A stretch of DNA of 6,077 bases from contig JALZVZ010000346.1 in the NCBI GenBank assembly GCA_023299945.1, positions 1 to 6,077 of the forward strand, in the 5' to 3' direction. Positions 1-4,152 of this stretch are shown here, in pieces; the first letter of the stretch is position 1; the number at the start of each line of letters is the position of its first letter. The position numbers and the translations under genes were made by a program. The notes below the pieces were generated by a model, which was not told the DNA's origin, searched no databases, and saw nothing but the letters and a program-made list of their open reading frames with translations. This DNA is from Altererythrobacter sp. (GTDB lineage: Bacteria; Pseudomonadota; Alphaproteobacteria; Sphingomonadales; Sphingomonadaceae).

Positions 1-395
1 TCAGGAAGTAACCGTAACATTCTCTCATGTGGATTGGGCTCAATGGTTGAGAGGGATGAGGAGAGTGAATCCAGATCGACGACCAATTCGTTGAGTGTAA
101 TTATACCTTGGCTTGAAATGCGGACATCATACAGAGCGGGTTTGGGTATCTGTGAAGTGTCCATTGGCGGCGGCGAATAGTGTGGTAGGTCGAGCAGCAA
201 AACCTGCGGGCGGGGCTGGTTCGCGACAAGCAGCATCACCAAAGCCACAAGCCCAAACACAAAGGCCATGGGGCGCGTGTCGATTGATTTGATCGGCTCC
301 CCATGGCCATATTGCGTGAAGCCGCGCCATAAACCACCGCGCCGCTTGCCGCGCAATGCAGCTTTGCGGCGCAGTGATTTGTCTCTCAGCTTCAC
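1..395 (-). CDS. ExbD-like protein lacking the membrane Asp (exbD-d), cut by left window edge
   Basis: 131 complete codons are visible, reading leftward from a GTG at 395-393; the 3' end lies outside. The GTG overlaps the TGA stop of exbD-c (GTGA), and AAGGA at 409-405 gives a ribosome binding site with 9-nt spacing, so translational coupling is likely. The protein has a very basic N-terminus (residues 1-36, many Arg/Lys), one membrane segment (about 43-58, PMAFVFGLVALVMLLV), then an ExbD-type periplasmic start: LLLDLP at 66-71 and YDVRISSQGIITLNELVVD near 89-107, matching the family pattern of a beta strand, a Gly turn, Asn and a following helix. The usual TPxxDV motif is absent. Aligning on the Pro before the membrane helix puts Phe45 where ExbD has its proton-carrying Asp (Asp25 in E. 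coli). I infer a non-canonical ExbD subunit, perhaps structural or regulatory. The family call rests on architecture and on position after three clear exbD genes. Confidence 0.72.
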   Translation of the reverse strand, partial: MKLRDKSLRRKAALRGKRRGGLWRGFTQYGHGEPIKSIDTRPMAFVFGLVALVMLLVANQPRPQVLLLDLPHYSPPPMDTSQIPKPALYDVRISSQGIITLNELVVDLDSLSSSLSTIEPNPHERMLRLLP

Positions 396-907
396 TTCGC
401 GAAATCCTTGTGGTTGTGATTTCCGATAAAGGCGAATTTGCCTGCGCCCGCTTCCTTGATCAGCGCGATGGTCTGAACCGAAGTGTTATAGCTTGCTGAG
501 GGAGCAGGCTGGAAACGCAATTGCGGTTCGTCGGGTAGGGCGGCGAGGTGCATCACAGTGTTGCGCAGCTGCGTGCGGGAGACACGCTCGCCATTCCAAT
601 AGACGCGGTCAGCGGCATCAATGAAAACGGTGTTGCTGATGCTGTCGACCGGATTGCCGGGGCCAGTAGGCAGATCGACCTCGGTCTTATGCAGAACAGC
701 GGGCAGGCCGATAATCATCATGATCAGCAGAACGAGCAGTACGTCGATAAAGGGCGTGACGTTCATTTCGGACATTGGTTTATGGCTTCCGCGCACAGAC
801 GAGGCGGCGCGGCCCGGCATGGGCCGGCCTGTGCGGTCGCGGCGGATAATCATCACCGAATTGCGGATGAGTGCGGGAATGCTCTTCATATTTGACGTGG
901 TCATCAT
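392..907 (-). CDS. exbD: ExbD-type biopolymer transport protein (exbD-c)
   Basis: ExbD-family proton-channel subunit, predicted single-span inner-membrane protein with a periplasmic C-terminal domain. With the start at 907 it has 171 residues. The canonical MNVTPFIDVLLVLL block is at 48-61, with the proton-carrying Asp at 55 and a membrane helix at about 53-72. The periplasmic domain carries VDLP (77-80), YWNGE (103-107), PQLRFQP (128-134) and IGN (161-163). The ATG at 907 is preceded by GGGAGA with good spacing, and a second ATG follows directly. This start adds a basic tail of about 45 residues before the ExbD core, absent from the two neighbouring ExbDs. An internal ATG at 775 (GGAAG, 10-nt spacing) would give a core-only protein. 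The periplasmic domain resembles exbD-b much more than exbD-a, suggesting duplication. The gene is separated from exbD-b by a terminator-like hairpin and overlaps exbD-d by 4 bp, so c and d probably form their own transcription unit. Confidence 0.9.
   Translation of the reverse strand: MMTTSNMKSIPALIRNSVMIIRRDRTGRPMPGRAASSVRGSHKPMSEMNVTPFIDVLLVLLIMMIIGLPAVLHKTEVDLPTGPGNPVDSISNTVFIDAADRVYWNGERVSRTQLRNTVMHLAALPDEPQLRFQPAPSASYNTSVQTIALIKEAGAGKFAFIGNHNHKDFAK
405..409 (-). promoter_or_regulatory. Ribosome binding site deciding the GTG start of exbD-d
   Basis: On the minus strand AAGGA lies 9 nt before GTG at 395-393, inside the last codons of exbD-c. No in-frame ATG occurs before the membrane segment, so the GTG is the only start that keeps the basic N-terminus and the helix. 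Confidence 0.6.
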
Positions 908-953
908 GCGTTCTCCCTTATGCGGTCCGGCCCAATTTGTGGGCTCCAATCGC

Positions 954-993
954 AGGGTGCGCGGCAAAAGGGGGGAACTCAGTCGCGCACCCT
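954..993 (-). other. Perfect 10-bp inverted repeat in the exbD-c leader
   Basis: AGGGTGCGCG at 954-963 is the exact reverse complement of CGCGCACCCT at 984-993, with a 20-nt loop between. It lies just after the candidate transcription start and about 47 nt before the exbD-c ATG. No T-run follows on the minus strand, so it is more likely a leader or stabilising hairpin than a terminator. In the RNA the loop exposes a C6U4 run, part of which could pair with the AAGGG of the exbD-c ribosome binding site (5 bp only). Confidence 0.65.
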
Positions 994-1004
994 ACTTGTG
1001 TGAC

Positions 1005-1031
1005 AGTATAACATTATTTGAGAATTGCCAA
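1005..1031 (-). promoter_or_regulatory. Candidate sigma-70-type promoter for exbD-c/exbD-d
   Basis: On the minus strand TTGGCA (1031-1026, 5 of 6 to the -35 consensus) is followed after 15 nt by TATACT (1010-1005, 5 of 6 to the -10 consensus). The spacing is short against the preferred 16-18. The predicted start near 998 lies immediately before the leader hairpin. Its position just past the terminator of the upstream unit supports it. Confidence 0.45.
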
Positions 1032-1053
1032 ATCGGCATGCAGGCGCGCAAAG

Positions 1054-1089
1054 AAAAGGGGGCGGAAACCTTGCGGCCCGCCCCCTTTT
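1054..1089 (-). terminator. Intrinsic terminator after exbD-b
   Basis: A perfect 12-bp stem: AAAAGGGGGCGG at 1054-1065 pairs with CCGCCCCCTTTT at 1078-1089 around a 12-nt loop. In the leftward RNA the stem ends in CCCCCUUUU followed by CUUU, as in a rho-independent terminator. It begins 21 nt past the exbD-b stop. The A/T ends are symmetrical, so it could also act in the other direction, but no rightward gene ends here. Confidence 0.75.
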
Positions 1090-1110
1090 GAAAGGTCTGA
1101 GATAGAAAGC

Positions 1111-1575
1111 TTACTGAGCAGGCGCAGCTGCTGCAGGGTTTTCTTCGCTGCCGAACACACGGTAGCGATCATTGCCAACGAAACCGAAATTGGTCACCTG
1201 GTTTGCCTTAATCATCTGAACGATCTGGATGGTGAAGGCATAATTGGCTTCAGGCTCCGGCTCGAACTGCAATTGCGGCTTGGGATCAATTTGTTCCATT
1301 TGCTGAAGCAGGGTCGTCAACTGACCTGATGTCACTTGCTCACCGTTCCACAGCAGACGGTCGTCATTGGTTATGAACAATTTGTTCTTAATCGGCTCGA
1401 TCACGATGTCTTGCGGGGGCGGGTCGCCCTGCGGCAAATCGACATCGAGAGCGTTGGTCGCCATGGGAATTGAGATGATGAACATGATGAGCAGAACGAG
1501 CAAGACGTCGATCAACGGCGTCATGTTCATTTCCATCATCGGAGCGCCATCATCTGAGCCACCGGACATTGCCAT
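1111..1575 (-). CDS. exbD: ExbD-type biopolymer transport protein (exbD-b)
   Basis: A 154-residue ExbD, a usual length for the family. It forms the proton-driven motor with ExbB that energises TonB at the inner membrane. The short cytoplasmic N-terminus leads into MNMTPLIDVLLVLL (16-29), with the proton-carrying Asp at 23 and a membrane helix at about 21-40. The periplasmic domain shows VDLP (45-48), LWNGE (75-79), PQLQFEP (100-106), FGFVGN (130-135) and an Ala-rich end. The ATG at 1575 has AGGAG 10 nt upstream; a second ATG two codons later is possible. It follows exbD-a after only 30 bp and precedes the terminator, so it is probably the last gene of the tonB-exbB-exbD-exbD unit. Xanthomonas campestris has a comparable tonB-exbB-exbD1-exbD2 order. 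Confidence 0.94.
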   Translation of the reverse strand: MAMSGGSDDGAPMMEMNMTPLIDVLLVLLIMFIISIPMATNALDVDLPQGDPPPQDIVIEPIKNKLFITNDDRLLWNGEQVTSGQLTTLLQQMEQIDPKPQLQFEPEPEANYAFTIQIVQMIKANQVTNFGFVGNDRYRVFGSEENPAAAAPAQ

Positions 1576-1605
1576 AATTCAAATACTCCTAAGCGTCTTT
1601 AGCCG

Positions 1606-2160
1606 TTAATTGCCTGCAGCTGCTGCTGCATTGAGTGCAGCGCGATCCTGATCGGAGATAAACCCGATGATAGGATAGCCAGCGGCTTGGACGTTGTAGA
1701 TTGCCCCAGCGACACAGCGCCAAGGTGCACGACGGTCACCGCGAATGTGAACCTGAGGGATTGCATCAGGATTTTCCATCAGCGCCTCTGGCCCGCCTGC
1801 GCGTTCAACGATGCCTTCGAGCCGCTCGAAAGCGACGTCATAAAGCTCAGTTGAATCGACCGGCACCACATTGTTAAAATACACGCGGCATTTTCCGTCA
1901 AGTGATGGGACCGTGTAGCCTTCTTCACCCGCGCTGCGTCCCGCAGCATCGGTTGAGCTGACGGTTAGCAGCAGGTTTTCTACCTTCGCTTCTGTCGCCC
2001 GCGAGTTCATGCGCGGGATCTCGAGATTCTCGATGGTCTGAATGGCCACCGGAATTGCGATAAGGAAGATGATCAAGAGCACCAACATCACGTCCACGAG
2101 TGGGGTCGTGTTGATGTCCGACATCGGGGTCCCTTCCCCGCCTCCTGTCGAAATCGCCAT
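1606..2160 (-). CDS. exbD: ExbD-type biopolymer transport protein (exbD-a)
   Basis: A 184-residue ExbD, longer than the common 140-155. The conserved block [15 protein letters not shown] lies at 16-30, with the proton-carrying Asp at 23 and a membrane helix at about 21-40. The periplasmic domain holds an extra stretch around 70-92 (Gly/Glu-rich, ending in [10 protein letters not shown]) and a [18 protein letters not shown] block near 141-158, followed by GYPIIGFI (161-168) and an Ala-rich tail. Two cysteines, Cys91 and Cys149, lie in the periplasmic part and could form a disulfide. The start at 2160 has AGGA 7 nt upstream. It lies 90 bp after exbB with a hairpin in the gap, and 30 bp before exbD-b. 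As the ExbD closest to exbB it is probably the main partner of ExbB in energising TonB. It is clearly diverged from exbD-b and exbD-c. Confidence 0.94.
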   Translation of the reverse strand: MAISTGGGEGTPMSDINTTPLVDVMLVLLIIFLIAIPVAIQTIENLEIPRMNSRATEAKVENLLLTVSSTDAAGRSAGEEGYTVPSLDGKCRVYFNNVVPVDSTELYDVAFERLEGIVERAGGPEALMENPDAIPQVHIRGDRRAPWRCVAGAIYNVQAAGYPIIGFISDQDRAALNAAAAAGN

Positions 2161-2205
2161 TAGTATATCCTATCCGTTATTATTGGGTCTAATCGTAAGA
2201 GGAGC

Positions 2206-2236
2206 GAGGGGGGAGGCTATTTGCGCCCGCCCCCTC
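2206..2236 (-). other. Hairpin between exbB and exbD-a
   Basis: GAGGGGG at 2206-2212 pairs with CCCCCTC at 2230-2236; after one mismatch the stem continues with about four more pairs in the RNA (one a G-U), leaving a 7-nt loop. No T-run follows in the leftward direction, so it looks like an mRNA-stability or partial-attenuation element rather than a full terminator. It begins 14 nt past the exbB stop. Its upstream RNA arm shares GGGGGCGGGC with the terminator after exbD-b. Confidence 0.55.
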
Positions 2237-2250
2237 ACTTCGCGTTTCAA

Positions 2251-3015
2251 TTAGGCCTTTTTGGCAGGAGCAGGCTTTGCAGCTGCGGCACGCGGTGCAG
2301 CTTTTGCAGCAGCAGCGGTAACAGCAGGCTTAACAGCGCCCTTGGAGTTGATGAAGGCCAGAATATCGGTTGAGAAGGCAGTCATCAATTCGCTGATGCG
2401 GCGGTTACGGCCTTGCAGGTAGTTGTAAGCAAAAACCGCAGGCACAGCCACGAGCAGACCAATCGCGGTCATGATCAAAGCTTCACCAACCGGGCCAGCA
2501 ACCTTATCGATTGACGCTTCGCCCGAAGCACCAATCTTCACCAGCGCACGGTAAATACCGATAACCGTACCCAGCAGACCAACGAAAGGTGCTGTCGCAC
2601 CCACGGTTGCGAGGAATGGCAGGCCGCCAGCAAGCTTGGAGTTGATGGTGTCTTGTGAACGCTGGAGCGAACCGTGCATCCAGTCATGCGCTTCAAGATC
2701 GTCACCCATTTTGCCGTGCTCGTCTTCTGCCTTTACGGCGTCGTCAACAAGCTGGCGCCATGCGCTGTTCTTTTCTAGCTTGGAAGCACCGTCTTTCAGT
2801 GAAGGCGCGCGCCAGAAGCCAGATTGAACAGCTTTGAACTGGCTCATAACTTTCTTCTGTTCGAAGAATTTGGTGATCAGGATGTAGAATGAGCCAACCG
2901 ACATGATGATCATGACGGTCAAAATAGCCCAGGCGATCGGGCCGCCTTCTTCCATGGCTTGAACAAAGCCGAACTCAGCTTTTGGAGCCCCTGCTGTAAG
3001 AAGTTGAGTAATCAT
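2251..3015 (-). CDS. exbB: ExbB, MotA/TolQ/ExbB-type proton channel
   Basis: A 254-residue ExbB, the pentameric inner-membrane scaffold that with ExbD turns proton flow into TonB motion. Three membrane helices are visible: about 26-48 (starting PIAWAILTV), about 131-158 (GGLPFLATVGATAPFVGLLG, then TVIGIYRAL) and about 174-200 (PVGEALIMTAIGLLVAVPAV). The channel residues are present: Thr150, Glu178 and Thr183 match E. coli ExbB Thr148, Glu176 and Thr181. The cytoplasmic loop lies between helices 1 and 2. A tail from about 227 to 254 is made almost only of Ala, Lys and Pro and goes beyond the E. coli protein. The ATG at 3015 has GAGGA 10 nt upstream. It sits 68 bp after tonB and 90 bp before exbD-a, in an evident operon. 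TolQ is less likely because tonB and exbD are neighbours and no tolA, tolB or pal is present. Confidence 0.95.
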   Translation of the reverse strand: MITQLLTAGAPKAEFGFVQAMEEGGPIAWAILTVMIIMSVGSFYILITKFFEQKKVMSQFKAVQSGFWRAPSLKDGASKLEKNSAWRQLVDDAVKAEDEHGKMGDDLEAHDWMHGSLQRSQDTINSKLAGGLPFLATVGATAPFVGLLGTVIGIYRALVKIGASGEASIDKVAGPVGEALIMTAIGLLVAVPAVFAYNYLQGRNRRISELMTAFSTDILAFINSKGAVKPAVTAAAAKAAPRAAAAKPAPAKKA

Positions 3016-3083
3016 TTGCGAAGTTTCCTCTTTAAAATACGTTGTATGTGTTGGCCGCCCATTCAGGCCACCCGTTGTTCAGA

Positions 3084-3782
3084 TCAATTCAAGCGGTAAA
3101 CGATGTTTGTCGACCAGCTACCCGTCGTTGGGTTGCCTGCATCATCTTTCGCCGCTGTAAACCGGGCGTAACGTTTCATGCTTTTGCAGGCTGCTGTGTC
3201 GAGCACGGAAGAACCGCTTCCCGAACTAGAGCACTGACTGACGCGGCCATTGGCATCGACAGTAACAGAAACGCGTACCGTGCCTTCAACTTCCTCGCGC
3301 AGAGCACGTGAGGGGTAGTCTTCAATGATCCGGCGCGTCCAACGACCTTGGTTCTTCGGCGTCGCTGCTGCAGCCTGTGAAGGCGGCGGCGGCGGTGGCG
3401 GAGGCGGTGGAGGCGGTGGCGGAGGCGGTGGAGTCGGCGCAGGAGGCGCCGGATTCGACGGAGCAGGTGCCGGCGGTGCTGGAGGCGGCGGCGTTTGCTG
3501 CGTCTCCAACTGAGGCGGTGTCCGTTGAATGTTAATTGGTGGCGGAGGCGCTACCGGAGGAGGCGGTGACGTCTCCTCTGGGGGAGGTGGTTCTTCTGGT
3601 TCAGGAACCTCCTCTTCAATCTCTTCCTCGATCTCCACGGCAGTCATGCGTTCGATAACTTCAACAGCCGCGCCATAAGCGAGGCCGGTTACCAGCACGT
3701 AGCCGATGAGGATGTGGATCAACGCCACGATAATTAAGGATACAATCCTATTACCGCTCATCTCTTGGTCAGCGTAGGCCAT
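3084..3782 (-). CDS. tonB: TonB, periplasm-spanning energy transducer
   Basis: A 232-residue TonB that couples the ExbB/ExbD motor to outer-membrane TonB-dependent transporters. Residues 12-36 form the membrane anchor, with a His at 23 in the helix (E. coli TonB has the essential His20). Next come an acidic Glu-rich stretch (about 50-70), a Pro-rich spacer (about 60-134) ending in 17 consecutive prolines (118-134), and a C-terminal TonB domain (about 147-232) with DYP at 155-157, EGTVRVSV (166-173), NGRV (178-181), ARF (206-208) and VYRL near the end. Unlike E. coli TonB, the spacer has Glu-Pro but no Lys-Pro repeats. Two Cys (184 and 199) could form a disulfide. The ATG at 3782 has AAGGA 4 nt upstream; a Met at residue 8 is a weaker alternative. 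It is the first gene of the leftward operon, with a candidate promoter and two dyads upstream. Confidence 0.95.
   Translation of the reverse strand: MAYADQEMSGNRIVSLIIVALIHILIGYVLVTGLAYGAAVEVIERMTAVEIEEEIEEEVPEPEEPPPPEETSPPPPVAPPPPINIQRTPPQLETQQTPPPPAPPAPAPSNPAPPAPTPPPPPPPPPPPPPPPPPSQAAAATPKNQGRWTRRIIEDYPSRALREEVEGTVRVSVTVDANGRVSQCSSSGSGSSVLDTAACKSMKRYARFTAAKDDAGNPTTGSWSTNIVYRLN
3381..3431 (-). repeat. Poly-proline tract, 17 codons, in tonB
   Basis: An uninterrupted run of 17 Pro codons (CCG, CCA and CCT mixed). On the plus strand the 12-mer CGGAGGCGGTGG occurs twice (3399-3410 and 3420-3431), separated by a related 9-mer, so this is an imperfect triplet tandem repeat. It is a likely site of length change by slippage. 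Confidence 0.85.
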
Positions 3783-3832
3783 CCAGTCCTTTTCTCTCCA
3801 TTAATATTGCTTGGCCTTTGTGGCCTAGCAAC

Positions 3833-3860
3833 GGGCTGCATGAGCAAGCTCAGGCAACCC
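3833..3860. promoter_or_regulatory. Near-perfect dyad in the tonB leader
   Basis: A 13-position inverted repeat centred between 3846 and 3847, with 11 of 13 positions pairing and a 2-nt centre; the core TGAGCAAGCTCA is perfect. It covers the predicted tonB transcription start and lies about 50 bp before the tonB ATG. It could be a regulator-binding site or a leader hairpin. It does not resemble a Fur box. Confidence 0.45.
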
Positions 3861-3861
3861 T

Positions 3862-3889
3862 ATTTTCACTTCCCTGTCGCAGCGGTCAA
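3862..3889 (-). promoter_or_regulatory. Candidate tonB promoter
   Basis: On the minus strand TTGACC (3889-3884, 5 of 6 to the -35 consensus) is followed after 16 nt by GAAAAT (3867-3862, 4 of 6 to the -10 consensus). The predicted start is near 3855, giving a leader of about 70 nt. The -10 is weak, so activation or another sigma factor is possible. Confidence 0.35.
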
Positions 3890-3907
3890 AAGTGTTGATC
3901 CGCTGCG
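3878..3907. promoter_or_regulatory. Perfect 8-bp inverted repeat over the candidate tonB -35
   Basis: CGCAGCGG at 3878-3885 and CCGCTGCG at 3900-3907 are exact reverse complements with a 14-bp spacer. The left arm overlaps the candidate -35 hexamer (3884-3889), as expected of an operator, though the spacing also permits a chance hairpin. Confidence 0.4.
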
Positions 3908-4099
3908 GCATCGCATCAGCTAGCTTCCAAGAGGGAACTGTGCTGACCCGAAATCTCTTACTTGTGGGCAAAGTCTTCCCCCGACATTCGCCCAATATCT
4001 TCAACTCTTAACGATCCGTTTCCAGCCAAGCAAACGCTTTATCGGTTAATCACGAATTCAGACCATATGGGCTGGTATCTATCGCACTGATTTTAGGGA

Positions 4100-4108
4100 T
4101 GATATAGA
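4100..4108 (+). promoter_or_regulatory. Candidate extended -10 promoter for the rightward genes
   Basis: TGATATAGA is an extended -10 element (TG, one base, then TATAGA, 4-5 of 6 to consensus). No convincing -35 lies upstream, which the TG extension can compensate. The predicted start is near 4115, about 38 nt before the TTG start codon. Confidence 0.35.
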
Positions 4109-4118
4109 GAGTTACTAC

Positions 4119-4133
4119 AGCCGGAACTCGGCT
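4119..4133 (+). other. Small leader hairpin before the exported-protein gene
   Basis: AGCCG and CGGCT form a 5-bp stem around the loop GAACT. It lies near the predicted 5' end of the transcript and 6 nt before the ribosome binding site. It may be chance, because the stem is short. Confidence 0.3.
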
Positions 4134-4139
4134 CAATGC

Positions 4140-4144
4140 GAAGG
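4140..4144 (+). promoter_or_regulatory. Ribosome binding site deciding the TTG start
   Basis: GAAGG lies 8 nt before the TTG at 4153. The in-frame stop at 4105-4107 leaves no upstream start in this frame, and the next in-frame ATG falls inside the signal peptide, so the TTG is strongly supported. The ATG at 4136 is in another frame. Confidence 0.65.
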
Positions 4145-4152
4145 TCAATATC

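Larger units (their letters stand above)
3783..4152. other. 370-bp divergent intergenic region
   Basis: Gene-free region between tonB (leftward) and the exported-protein gene (rightward). It holds the candidate tonB promoter with its two dyads, an AGCTAGCT palindrome at 3918-3925, a candidate extended -10 promoter for the right-hand genes, and a small leader hairpin. I see no tRNA, small ORF with a good start, or recognisable Fur box in it. The part from 3926 to 4095 shows nothing I can name. Confidence 0.7.

Noticed and set aside
127..330. Minus-strand open frame of 67 codons
   Set aside because: It lies in another frame of exbD-d, which has the overlap, ribosome binding site, membrane helix and ExbD-like pattern. 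The 67-residue peptide has no family features.
548..1329. Several plus-strand open frames opposite exbD-b and exbD-c
   Set aside because: They are antisense to clear ExbD genes, mirror their conserved codons, and lack good ribosome binding sites.
3016..3083. 5-bp TGGCC/GGCCA hairpin in the tonB-exbB gap (3052-3070)
   Set aside because: The stem is short, has no T-run and is easily expected by chance at this GC content.
3325..3513. Plus-strand frame with a long poly-Gly run
   Set aside because: It is the complement of the tonB poly-Pro tract (GGN against CCN) and not an independent glycine-rich protein.
3783..4152. Fur box or TonB-regulator consensus upstream of tonB
   Set aside because: No sequence close to the GATAATGATAATCATTATC-type consensus was found by eye on either strand.
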